From Clostridia bacterium DTU080 (GTDB taxonomy: Bacteria > Bacillota > Limnochordia > DTU080): a stretch of DNA of 15,545 bases. Of the stretch, positions 1 through 7,151 are shown piece by piece. The notes beneath the pieces were generated by a model, which was given only the letters and a program-made list of their open reading frames with translations, was not told the origin of the DNA and searched no databases. How positions within the stretch are numbered: position 1 is the stretch's first letter; each line of letters begins with the position of its first letter. The DNA lies in contig LFTP01000178.1 in NCBI GenBank assembly GCA_001513395.1, forward strand, positions 1-15,545. Reading direction: 5' to 3'. A program made the translations under genes and the position numbers.

Positions 1-1036
1 GCAGTGAAGACAGTAGACACGGCAGACGGCCCGTCATTCTCACCCACTGATCCACGTTCTCTTTTTTCGTGGCGTAAAACTTGACCCATTCCCAAGTCTC
101 GTTAAGGTGTTTGGTCTCAGCCAAAATGTGGGGTCCGTTGCCGCCACCTATGCTGAGCGGTCCCAACTTACCCCATGGCAACAGGGCCATGTCCCAATCA
201 AAGGGAGCGTTTTCCAGATACGGCCCGATAATCCCCACACCGTCCTGGACATCGATGGCCGTCTTCCCGGTCCAGAAGTAATACGAGGCCGGGTCGCCGA
301 CGCGATACAGCTGAGTTATGCCCTCCTGGAAGATGCGGACGTAGCTTTCCACCGCCGTGACCACCTCGGGCGTGGTCCACAGGCTGCGGACGGGGCGCAT
401 CAACTCATCGAAGACGTAGAACAAGCCTCCGTTTTGTATCACGCTCAGGCGCCAGCCCGCACCGGTGGGCCGATCCACGCCGTAGATGTCAGGCACTCCA
501 TCTCCGTTGAGATCTCTGGTCAGCTTCTTGCCGCTTTCCACCACGGTATCCCAGTTCCAATCCCGGCCGAGACGATCCGGTGTCGGTACACCGTGCTGAA
601 GGAACAAGTCGCGGTTAAAGAAAGTGATAAACAAACCGAGCTCAAAAGGTACGCTGTAAATGGCTCCGTTCGGTGCCGTCAGGCCAGCGATGATGGCCTG
701 ATTGTACGCTCTCAAAAGCCCGTCTCTTTGCAAGAGCGGTTTGACGTCGACCAACTGCCCCAAAGGTCCCAGATAGGCAAAATCCGGCAGGTCCATCACA
801 TCGGGGGCCACGCCGCCCAAGAGCATGGCCTGGAACTTGTCGTGCAGACCGATGATGATCTCGACCTCGATGCCGGGATTCAGTCGTTCGAACTCCTCCG
901 CCTTCTCTTGCAAGTAAGCGTGGTATCTGTCTCCGTGATGCGTATAGGTCAGATGCGTAATGGTGATCTCCGCCGCGGCTGTCCAAGCATACAGCCCCAT
1001 AACCATGGCTAGCACAAATCCGGCGATCCTCTTCAC
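1..1036 (-). CDS. Sugar ABC transporter extracellular solute-binding protein (family 1), C-terminus cut by window edge
   Basis: This is the binding component of a carbohydrate ABC importer (COG1653 / SBP_bac_1 type). It captures oligosaccharide outside the cytoplasmic membrane and delivers it to permeases, which probably lie beyond the left edge. The frame is open from a GTG at 1036 to the window start, giving 345 visible residues. A GGGAGG ribosome site lies 9 nt upstream. The N-terminus is a Sec signal peptide ending near AAA/EITIT, with no lipobox cysteine. Family traits are the EEFERLNPGIEVE segment, GGVAPDVMDLPD, a DLNGDGVPDIYGVD loop and, near the edge, WEWVKFYATKKE followed by GRLP, which normally lies close to the end of these proteins, so only a short tail is missing. 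It starts 45 nt after the aldo/keto reductase stop, consistent with one operon. Substrate is unknown; context suggests a uronate-containing oligosaccharide. The family call is firm. Confidence 0.9.
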   Translation of the reverse strand, partial: MKRIAGFVLAMVMGLYAWTAAAEITITHLTYTHHGDRYHAYLQEKAEEFERLNPGIEVEIIIGLHDKFQAMLLGGVAPDVMDLPDFAYLGPLGQLVDVKPLLQRDGLLRAYNQAIIAGLTAPNGAIYSVPFELGLFITFFNRDLFLQHGVPTPDRLGRDWNWDTVVESGKKLTRDLNGDGVPDIYGVDRPTGAGWRLSVIQNGGLFYVFDELMRPVRSLWTTPEVVTAVESYVRIFQEGITQLYRVGDPASYYFWTGKTAIDVQDGVGIIGPYLENAPFDWDMALLPWGKLGPLSIGGGNGPHILAETKHLNETWEWVKFYATKKENVDQWVRMTGRLPCLLSSL

Positions 1037-1081
1037 GGTGAGAAACCTCCCTTCCGGCTGCTGCCGATGAACTTAGCCGGG

Positions 1082-2029
1082 CTACACCGTCTTTTCGAAG
1101 ATCTCATCAATCTTGGACAACTGTTCGGGCGTCAATTCCCAATCAACAGCCCCGGCGGCTTCCTGAATCTGTCCCGGACGACGAGCTCCCCAAAGAGCAA
1201 TTGTCACACCGGGCTGATCGAGCACCCAGCGCACGGCCAACTGGGCCAGGGTCTTGGAACAAGACTCGGCCAGCTTTTTCAGCTCGGCGATGATCCGCAG
1301 ATTTCTCTTGAAGCGCTCGCCCGTGAAGTCTGGATCTTTGGCCCGAGTATCACCTTCCGGAAAAGCTGCATCCTCGTCGAACTTACCGGTGAGCAAGCCC
1401 CGCGCCAGCGGACTGTAGGCCAGAACCGCTATATTGTTTTCCCGGCAGTAGGGTATGACCTCCTCCAGGGCTTGTCGGTTGAAAAGATTCAGTTTGGGTT
1501 GATTGGAGTGCAGAGGGGCGACCTTTCTCCAGGTCTCCATCTGTTCAACGTTGTAGTTGCTCACACCGATGGCTCTGATCTTGCCTTCATCGTACAGCTC
1601 TTTCATAGTGGCTGCGGTCTGTTCTATCGGTGTGTCGGGATCCGGCCAGTGGATCTGGTAGATGTCGATATAATCCGTATTCAAGTAGCGCAGGCTGTCC
1701 TCTATTTCCTTACGAATGCGTTCAGGCTTCGAATTGCGAAATGTGTTGCCGTCTTTGTCCCAATCCAGACCGGCCTTGGTGGCGATGACCACCCGCTCCC
1801 TGGGCACTCCGCTGCGGCGGATGGCCTCGGCTACGATCTTCTCCGACAGACCGAACCCGTAAGCCGGAGCCGTATCGATGGTGGTAATGCCCATCTCCAG
1901 GGCCTCACAGGCAGCCTGAATGGCATCCTCGACGTTCGTGCCGCCCCAGAGGCGTCCGCCCATGGCCCAGGTGCCCAAAGCGATACGCGATACCTCGATA
2001 CCCGTCGCTCCAAACTGCGTGAACTCCAT
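1082..2029 (-). CDS. Aldo/keto reductase
   Basis: This is an NAD(P)H-dependent aldo/keto reductase (COG0667-type AKR), a cytoplasmic TIM-barrel enzyme that interconverts carbonyls and alcohols. Numbering from the third of three tandem ATGs (315 aa), the whole catalytic tetrad is visible: D52 and Y57 in IDTAPAYG, K85 in VIATKAGL, and H127 in DIYQIHWPD. The C-terminal cofactor region has WGARRPGQIQEA. The frame can be opened at a TTG at 2044, but the GGGAGGG ribosome site sits at 2036-2042, so one of the ATGs at 2035, 2032 or 2029 must be used, and 2029 has the best spacing. It is the first gene before the sugar-binding protein. The structured RNA and terminator at 2155-2301 lie about 126 nt upstream of its start and may control it. 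Reduction of a uronate or of a ketose released from uronates is inferred from context only. Family certain, substrate unknown. Confidence 0.93.
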   Translation of the reverse strand: MEFTQFGATGIEVSRIALGTWAMGGRLWGGTNVEDAIQAACEALEMGITTIDTAPAYGFGLSEKIVAEAIRRSGVPRERVVIATKAGLDWDKDGNTFRNSKPERIRKEIEDSLRYLNTDYIDIYQIHWPDPDTPIEQTAATMKELYDEGKIRAIGVSNYNVEQMETWRKVAPLHSNQPKLNLFNRQALEEVIPYCRENNIAVLAYSPLARGLLTGKFDEDAAFPEGDTRAKDPDFTGERFKRNLRIIAELKKLAESCSKTLAQLAVRWVLDQPGVTIALWGARRPGQIQEAAGAVDWELTPEQLSKIDEIFEKTV

Positions 2030-2154
2030 CATCATCCCTCCCAAAAAGTCTATACACTATCTGCGCATAAATCCCCTCCCTGCCTATCCAAAAACTGCAG
2101 TGCAATACCCTACCAGACCGAAAGCCTGCAGCATTGAGGACGTCTTGTCGGCAC

Positions 2155-2301
2155 CAAAAAACCACCCCCGAGTCTTGTCAGGGGTGGCCGCCCAACAGGC
2201 TATCCGCCAGGGATCTCCTGTTGGGCCTTGACCAGACGCGACCCAGCCGCGTCTGAGAAAACTTGGCATCTTCCGGTCTGCATATCGCCCGAAGCGGTTA
2301 C
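2155..2301 (-). ncRNA. Candidate structured RNA: free small RNA or attenuator leader of the reductase/binding-protein operon
   Basis: Read on the minus strand, about 147 nt lie between a near-perfect promoter and a U-tract. The segment is nearly all stem. Hairpin 1 (2233-2255) has a perfect 8-bp stem (CAGACGCG/CGCGTCTG) with a 7-nt loop. Hairpin 2 (2190-2226) has a perfect 10-bp stem (GCCCAACAGG/CCTGTTGGGC). Inside it, after a symmetric AG/AG internal loop, is a further 4-bp stem (ATCC/GGAT) with a 5-nt loop. Hairpin 3 is the terminator at 2162-2187. The longest overlapping frame (61 codons, 2084-2269) lacks a spaced ribosome site and looks spurious. I compared it by eye with what I remember of T-box, SAM, cobalamin, FMN, ZTP, guanidine, c-di-GMP, SRP, 6S and tmRNA signatures and saw no match. 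It may be a stand-alone sRNA or a riboswitch-like leader for the downstream operon. Boundaries are predicted. Confidence 0.6.
2156..2187 (-). terminator. Intrinsic terminator of the structured RNA
   Basis: On the minus strand, CCACCCC (2187-2181), a 12-nt loop and GGGGTGG (2168-2162) form a perfect 7-bp GC-rich stem followed at once by six T residues (2161-2156). This is a classical rho-independent terminator. It lies between the promoter at 2308-2336 and the reductase start at 2029, so it either ends a small RNA or acts as a conditional terminator for the operon. Confidence 0.75.
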
Positions 2302-2307
2302 GCTTAA

Positions 2308-2336
2308 ATTATATGACATATTTCCTGTTATGTAAA
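2308..2336 (-). promoter_or_regulatory. Near-consensus sigma70 promoter
   Basis: On the minus strand, TTTACA (2336-2331; five of six consensus bases) and a perfect TATAAT (2313-2308) are separated by exactly 17 nt. Transcription should start near 2301. An inverted repeat, ATATG-A-CATAT (2311-2321), overlaps the -10 element and could be an operator. The promoter lies 68 nt beyond the stop of the alginate lyase gene and drives the structured RNA and perhaps the reductase operon. Confidence 0.75.
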
Positions 2337-2403
2337 TGTCTGTTTCGTATTTTGCCTGTGATTATATTTCAACGGGTTCCTATACTGATCAAGATGCTTG
2401 TCG

Positions 2404-3528
2404 CTACAGCGAGACTCGAGGCAGCAATGCCAACGGGCCGATGATCGAATCACCCAAAGGACCCAGCTGGCGATTGGTCTCCTCGTATTCCGGTTGTCCC
2501 AGGCGTAAAGCTGCCCATTGCATGAACAACTGCGGTCGAAGCTCGACGGCAGTGATCTGCTGTTTTGACCAGCGCTGCGGGTCAGCCAGAAATGGATTAA
2601 GATAAGCCACTACGCGAGGCATACCTCGGCCGTCCGGGGTCAAGAAATTCCACAGATCCACACGGCGATGATAGGCCAGTTCACACAACAGGGCCAAAGC
2701 GTTGGCGTTGTACAGAGTATACGAAAAAGACCGCGTCCGCCGCTCCTCCAATGGTTGAGCACCCTCGGGTGTGATCTGCTGCGGAACCAATACATCCCGG
2801 TACCTGTCGATCATCGAATCCACGACGGCGTCTTGGCCCAGCCAAGAAGCAAAGGTGGCCACCTGAACGGCCCAATACGTCCCATGGTTGTTCTTTTGCC
2901 TCATCTCCTCGAGCCCTTTTTCGCTTTCCATGAGCCAGGCTAGATAGGCGGCAAACCACTCGCGCAAAGCCTGCTGATCATCGACAGACCATTGGCCGGT
3001 GGCGGCAAGGAATTCCAGACTGTGCACCAGACCGATCAGACTGTTGGAATCAATGATACCAATCCCTCGTCCGTCACATCTGCCCCGAATGGCCTGAGCA
3101 TACTCCAAGTGCGGGTTCATCCTGGTATCCGGGTCCAAAAACCAAGTCCGCAATACTTCAGCCGCTCGCCGAGCGTAGCGACCCTCGCCAAGATAAAAGG
3201 CCGCATATGACAACGCCTGACAAGCTTTCGACATCTCCCCCAAGGCCTTGCGATGGGCGGTAAAATGATCGGGATTCACCTCGCCGTCACGGCGAATGTA
3301 AGGTCCTGAGGGATCTTGCGGATTCGGCCACCAGTACGGGCCCTCGCTGAAATAGTCATGCGGATTCCCGCTGACCGCGGGACTGGGATAATCCGTGATT
3401 CGCCAAGGACCCGCATCAATCCATCGCTCGGCCTCTGACCTAAGTAAAGCGGCCAAATCGGCTCTCGCACCGCTTTGCACATCGCGCTGCAACTCACGGG
3501 CGAACGCTTCCTCCACGTAGATGAACAA
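2404..3528 (-). CDS. Alginate lyase family protein (PF05426 type), no signal peptide
   Basis: A 374-residue polysaccharide-lyase-like protein with an (alpha/alpha)-barrel, related to PL5 and similar families, which cleave uronate polymers by beta-elimination. Family hallmarks run in order: SGNPHDYFS (53-61), YWWPNP with PYIRRDGEVNP (65-86), MNPHLEYAQAIRG (137-149), NNHGTYW (213-219) and RRTRSFSYTLYN (263-274). By analogy with PL5 A1-III, the catalytic set would be N214, H215, R263 and Y270; the R-to-Y spacing of 7 matches. The frame is closed by a TGA a few codons upstream, so the start must be the TTG at 3528, preceded by a GGGAGAGGG ribosome site. The N-terminus is an ordinary helix with no signal peptide, unlike typical secreted lyases, so the enzyme probably acts on imported oligosaccharides. 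It is transcribed alone, with no clear promoter or terminator. Substrate (alginate, glucuronan or other) cannot be told. Confidence 0.88.
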   Translation of the reverse strand: MFIYVEEAFARELQRDVQSGARADLAALLRSEAERWIDAGPWRITDYPSPAVSGNPHDYFSEGPYWWPNPQDPSGPYIRRDGEVNPDHFTAHRKALGEMSKACQALSYAAFYLGEGRYARRAAEVLRTWFLDPDTRMNPHLEYAQAIRGRCDGRGIGIIDSNSLIGLVHSLEFLAATGQWSVDDQQALREWFAAYLAWLMESEKGLEEMRQKNNHGTYWAVQVATFASWLGQDAVVDSMIDRYRDVLVPQQITPEGAQPLEERRTRSFSYTLYNANALALLCELAYHRRVDLWNFLTPDGRGMPRVVAYLNPFLADPQRWSKQQITAVELRPQLFMQWAALRLGQPEYEETNRQLGPLGDSIIGPLALLPRVSL

Positions 3529-3728
3529 GGAACAACACCCTCTCCCGCCTCCTCACCGAGGAGACGTTACGGATTCTACTGCCCAAAACGATCCGCTCTA
3601 GGCTGTCTTACTCCATCTTAAGTCCCGATGCACGAAGTCTCAACCAACGTCCAAGAAGCCCGAGTGGCCGACTGCGGTATTTGTCTCCTACCCACCTCCC
3701 CCCGCATATGCTAAGGCGGGGTGCTGAC

Positions 3729-3959
3729 ATGATCCGATTGATGTGGAAGAGACGCCCGCTCACTTTGAGACGGATCATAGGTTATCTGCGGCGCAAACTG
3801 AGAAAAAAAGAGACTGCTCGCCAGCCCAGCGCACCGGAGCCGTCCTGGGATTGGAAGCGCCTGGCCGAAGCACTGGGAGCTTTGGAAGAAGAACTGGCGG
3901 CAGTGCATTCCCTTTTGCAGGAGCTGTCGGCTTCCCCGCCGCCTCGCCACTCACCTTAG
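3729..3959 (+). CDS. Small basic protein of unknown function
   Basis: This 76-residue frame is not recognised. The ATG at 3729 has an AAGGCGGGG ribosome site 8 nt upstream; an in-frame ATG at 3708 and a TTG at 3681 lack one. The first 28 residues are strongly basic (MWKRRPLTLRRIIGYLRRKL and following), as in a nucleic-acid- or membrane-surface-binding segment. A proline-rich linker (around 32-39) follows, then an amphipathic, acidic helix (WKRLAEALGALEEELAAV) that could form a coiled coil, then a proline-rich tail. No transmembrane span is seen. It lies 109 nt before the next small gene on the same strand and shares its terminator. Codon use looks ordinary for the window. It could still be a spurious frame. 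Confidence 0.5.
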   Translation: MIRLMWKRRPLTLRRIIGYLRRKLRKKETARQPSAPEPSWDWKRLAEALGALEEELAAVHSLLQELSASPPPRHSP

Positions 3960-4068
3960 GCGTCTGCCGCCGCCGTCTCCTACTTCACTGCTGGATTCCC
4001 ATTCCGATTTTCGTAAAGCCGGCATAGTAGTAGGACGAAGTCACGGACGCACAAAGGAGGGCGCTGCC

Positions 4069-4260
4069 ATGGCCGTGGACAAACCGGAAAGCAAGACCAA
4101 CGGTGGCGATCACGACGATGTCCAAAAATACCAGGCGGAGGTGCTGGACAAGATACGCAGCATTCACGGCACCGTAGGTGAGATCAAAGCGACCTTGGCC
4201 CAGACACATCGGCTCACCGCAGAGATCCACGAGCGGATGACCAAGAAAGGATCCTCCTAG
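4069..4260 (+). CDS. Small coiled-coil protein of unknown function
   Basis: A 63-residue protein, not recognised. The start is well supported: AAAGGAGG lies 8 nt before ATG 4069, and an intrinsic terminator begins 10 nt after the stop. The first 16 residues are polar and probably disordered. Residues 17-58 form one long predicted amphipathic helix (VQKYQAEVLDKIRSIHG, then EIKATLAQTHRLTAEIHERM) with regularly spaced hydrophobic residues, suggesting a coiled-coil oligomer. No cysteine, signal peptide or membrane segment is present. The pair 3729/4069 is the only plus-strand unit in the left half and is inserted between two minus-strand carbohydrate enzymes, so it may be unrelated to the locus. 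Toxin-antitoxin was considered, but no known toxin or antitoxin motif is seen. Confidence 0.65.
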   Translation: MAVDKPESKTNGGDHDDVQKYQAEVLDKIRSIHGTVGEIKATLAQTHRLTAEIHERMTKKGSS

Positions 4261-4270
4261 ATCTATCGAC

Positions 4271-4313
4271 GGCCCATATGGCAAGTATAGACATTTTGCC
4301 ATATGGGCCTTTT
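4271..4313 (+). terminator. Intrinsic terminator after the small-gene pair
   Basis: A perfect 14-bp stem, GGCCCATATGGCAA (4271-4284) with TTGCCATATGGGCC (4296-4309), and an 11-nt loop are followed by TTTT on the plus strand. There is no T-run on the minus strand, so it serves the plus-strand genes. Confidence 0.8.
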
Positions 4314-4498
4314 GTCCACAATGCTTCAGCCGCCGGTCTTTCTTCCGCAGATCAGTCGACGGGCTCAACGGTCTGGCGGATCTTCCCCGACAGTCCTGAT
4401 CCCATTTCTGTTAGGCCAAAGAACGGGCTTGCGGTCTTGATCCCAAAAGAGCGGTATTGAACGCACCTGCCAGCCCTTCCTTCAGGCTGCATATCAGA

Positions 4499-6754
4499 TC
4501 AGTCGTCCGCTTTTTCCAGCAGAACAAAGGTGATCTTCGCCTCTGACACTGAGACTTCGATCAGACCGGGACCGCAGGAACCCGCTTCACCAAGACGCCC
4601 AACGGGTGTATAGGTCGTCTCATGCAGAGCGCGCACCGATACGTCCCAGCCGCAACGGTGGAACTCGCCTTGGGGCAGAACCTTGGGATCTACGGAGATC
4701 TGCTGTGCCTTGCCGGTCTTGTTCCACACGGCGACGAGAGCGGCATCGGTCGCCGGAGCCTGTTGCCCCGGCAGTTGACACCTCCTTCGAGCGTCCAAAG
4801 TGTATAGCTTGGCCACCACATCCTCAGGCGCAGTGACTCCCACATCGTCCAAGAAACGTCCGTAGCCAAAGAAGGGCCAAGCCGACTCACGCAAAGCCAG
4901 ACAGCGTTTGACCTCTTCCCACATCTTTGGATCCGTGCGGAAGTTGCAGTAGCGGGCATCTTCTTGATCGTAAAACCAAAGATAGACGCCGACCACCGTG
5001 GACCGATAAAGCTGTTCATAGGCCTGTTCCGACATCCAGGGCGGTCTGAATTTCTGTCCTTTAGACGGATAGACCATATCCACAAGGCAGTGATCCGGAT
5101 AGACATAGCGATACATCTCAGGGAAGGATTCGATGTAGAAACAGGCGCGAATCAACTGCCCCGAGACATACTGGGCAAAGGCGTCACCGCAACCCTCGAT
5201 CATCGTAAAGGTGTCCGGGGCGTGAGTGCGCAGCTCCTCTTCAATGCCCAATAGCGTCCGGACGGCATCCTGATTCCAGCTGCCCGGCGTCGGATGTCCG
5301 TGCCCCGTATCGTAGCAAAGAAAGGGACTGATACAGGCGAAGCAATCCAGATAGACACCGCTCACCCCGAAGCCTTTGGCCAGCCACAGGACTGTGTCGC
5401 GCATCAGCTTCTGGTAATCGGCGACTCCGCGGCAACTGACGTAGAAATCCTCGTTGAAGAAGCGCCGCTCAACCAGGCTACCGTCACGGTTACGTACACC
5501 CCAGCGCCGGCCCATGGTTGCGGCGTACTGCGAGCTTTGGCCGAACAACGCCGCGTTGATGTACAGGGTGACAAAGCCTCCCTCGCTCCGGATGTACTCG
5601 ATGCCCCTGGCAAAATCGAGCATCGTGCCCAGCCCGAGATCCGGATAGTATTCTGGGTAAAGCTTGTCGAAACCGCCTGAGCTCCATCCGGCCAGGAACA
5701 AATGATCTATACCGTCAGCGGCGGCCCGCTCATAGAGCATCGGAATATCAGCGAAGTCGTGACAGATCGTGCCGTCTTGCCACTTGAAGTCATAGTGAGC
5801 CATCAGAGCGTGTCTGCGCCGCAACCAAGCGGGTACCCTCGGTGGCTGCATGTGCCGCTCGGCCCAGACGCGGTAGCGGTCTGCTCCCCAATGCCAGTCA
5901 CCGTCGTGAAGTCCCACTCCGTAGCTCGGCGAGCGCCAAGAACGGGAGCCGACATGTTTGCCAATAGCCAACCCGCCGCATTCGGCTTCGGGATCGGCCA
6001 TGGCCATCAAGGTGGTAAAGGTTAAACCCGGATCGTACGAGGCCATGTATAGACCGTTCTCGGTGCTGTGCACGTCCATCCAAAGCATGGATGCCCCGCC
6101 GCAGTAGTTGTGTTTGTAGACAAGACCGTCGTACGGCGTTCGCGCAGTCCGAAACGCCGCCCCTGCAGGTGCCTGGAGTAGATTCCGATCGGCCGTAGCG
6201 ATAAAACCGGGTACCCGCAACCCGGCATAGCGCGGGAAAAGAAGGGTGTCCTCCTGGCCGCCCTCGCTGAGCTGTACACCGTGAATATAGGGAAATAAAA
6301 CCGTCTCGATGGTCAGACGGGGGTCCTCACTCCTAACCGCGATCTCCCAGCAGCTTTCCGGGTCGTTGGGAAGCAGTGTCACCGAGTACTCAAGATGCAT
6401 CTCGTATTCGTCCTTGGCGATCCGAAGACCGCAAAAAGAGAACGTCAATTTGACTCCTTGGCCAGGGACTTCCGTTCCGGAAAGCGCGGCAGTGCCCATC
6501 TGCTCGGGACCGACTCTCACTTCCTGACCGTCCGAAAGACGAAGACAAAGCTGAAACGGCATGGAACGGGCCCCATCGCCCGGACGTTGGATATACTCGC
6601 GCCCGCTCCGGAGATTCTGCATACCGATCAGAGCACCATGCTTGGTGAAAGAAAGCATCACGGCACAGTTCCAAACACGAAAAGAGTCTTCCATTGGCTC
6701 GACATGTACGGCGTGATCATGCGATCCCGCCGTGCGTTCGGGTTCATCACACAT
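4499..6754 (-). CDS. DUF6259-type glycoside-hydrolase-like protein, cytoplasmic
   Basis: A 751-residue protein with the architecture of DUF6259 proteins: an N-terminal beta-sandwich (about 20-310), a TIM-barrel hydrolase-like domain (about 325-650) and a C-terminal beta domain (about 670-751). Characteristic stretches are HLFLAGWSSGGFDKLYPEYY (351-370), VYLDCFACISPF (467-478) and TMIEGCGDAF (517-526). D470 at the end of a barrel strand and E520 on the next are candidate nucleophile/acid-base residues; this is inferred, not established. Start ATG 6754 has GGAGG 11 nt upstream. The N-terminus is polar and acidic with no signal peptide, so it should act in the cytoplasm on imported oligosaccharides. 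It stands alone: 355 nt of spacer upstream, and no good terminator downstream. Reaction and substrate are unknown. Confidence 0.8.
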   Translation of the reverse strand: MCDEPERTAGSHDHAVHVEPMEDSFRVWNCAVMLSFTKHGALIGMQNLRSGREYIQRPGDGARSMPFQLCLRLSDGQEVRVGPEQMGTAALSGTEVPGQGVKLTFSFCGLRIAKDEYEMHLEYSVTLLPNDPESCWEIAVRSEDPRLTIETVLFPYIHGVQLSEGGQEDTLLFPRYAGLRVPGFIATADRNLLQAPAGAAFRTARTPYDGLVYKHNYCGGASMLWMDVHSTENGLYMASYDPGLTFTTLMAMADPEAECGGLAIGKHVGSRSWRSPSYGVGLHDGDWHWGADRYRVWAERHMQPPRVPAWLRRRHALMAHYDFKWQDGTICHDFADIPMLYERAAADGIDHLFLAGWSSGGFDKLYPEYYPDLGLGTMLDFARGIEYIRSEGGFVTLYINAALFGQSSQYAATMGRRWGVRNRDGSLVERRFFNEDFYVSCRGVADYQKLMRDTVLWLAKGFGVSGVYLDCFACISPFLCYDTGHGHPTPGSWNQDAVRTLLGIEEELRTHAPDTFTMIEGCGDAFAQYVSGQLIRACFYIESFPEMYRYVYPDHCLVDMVYPSKGQKFRPPWMSEQAYEQLYRSTVVGVYLWFYDQEDARYCNFRTDPKMWEEVKRCLALRESAWPFFGYGRFLDDVGVTAPEDVVAKLYTLDARRRCQLPGQQAPATDAALVAVWNKTGKAQQISVDPKVLPQGEFHRCGWDVSVRALHETTYTPVGRLGEAGSCGPGLIEVSVSEAKITFVLLEKADD

Positions 6755-7109
6755 GAAAAGCCCAACCTCCGTCCCCTTTGATCTGTCTCCTTGTCTCAGT
6801 CAGTCAGCTGCGCTCTGAGAACCGCTTCTATCTGCCTGTCTAATTCCTGGAAAGCCTGGCCTTTCCCATCTCCCGTTGCTTAGTCATTCTTACTCTCGTA
6901 TTCACACCATGATAGGGTACGCTACTGCTGAGACACGCTCGGTCGTTTGGAAGAAACCTGCAAGACACTCAATCAGAGCCTCTAACGGACGAAACCGGAG
7001 GCTGTCTTCTTGGGACAGCCCCATAGACTACGGCAAACAGATCTCACACGTCGTAACAGGATTGGACGGCCAGATCGCTTTAGCTCATTACACGTGTCGG
7101 GAAAATGCA
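6755..7109 (-). other. Spacer upstream of the DUF6259 gene, no gene recognised
   Basis: About 355 nt without a convincing gene. It must hold the promoter of the DUF6259 gene, but I see no good -35/-10 pair. A hairpin at 7000-7020 (GGCTGTC/GACAGCC, 7 bp, 7-nt loop) is visible. A minus-strand 40-codon frame starts inside it (MGLSQEDSLRFRPLEALIE and onward) but has no ribosome site. The string CTGTTTGC about 250 nt upstream of the start resembles half of the palindrome found in front of the orphan binding protein. Confidence 0.3.
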
Positions 7110-7142
7110 AGCGGTGAGCAAGACCGTCGCCTGCTCACCGCT
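7110..7142 (-). terminator. Hairpin terminator of the orphan binding-protein gene
   Basis: A perfect 11-bp stem (AGCGGTGAGCA/TGCTCACCGCT) with an 11-nt loop begins 10 nt after the stop codon at 7152. On the minus strand the stem is followed by TGCATTTTC, a weak U-tract. It indicates that the binding-protein gene is transcribed as a single-gene unit. Confidence 0.65.
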
Positions 7143-7151
7143 ACTGCGTTT

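Noticed and set aside
107..1012. 301-codon plus-strand open frame
   Set aside because: It lies antisense to the binding-protein gene, which has a signal peptide, ribosome site and family motifs; the plus-strand product has no recognisable domain and no ribosome site.
1067..2137. 356-codon plus-strand open frame
   Set aside because: It is antisense to the aldo/keto reductase, whose catalytic tetrad is complete. The opposite frame is a by-product of codon bias.
3700..3721. CCCCGC/GCGGGG hairpin as a terminator
   Set aside because: No T-run on either strand. It overlaps the ribosome site of the small basic gene and could at most affect its translation.
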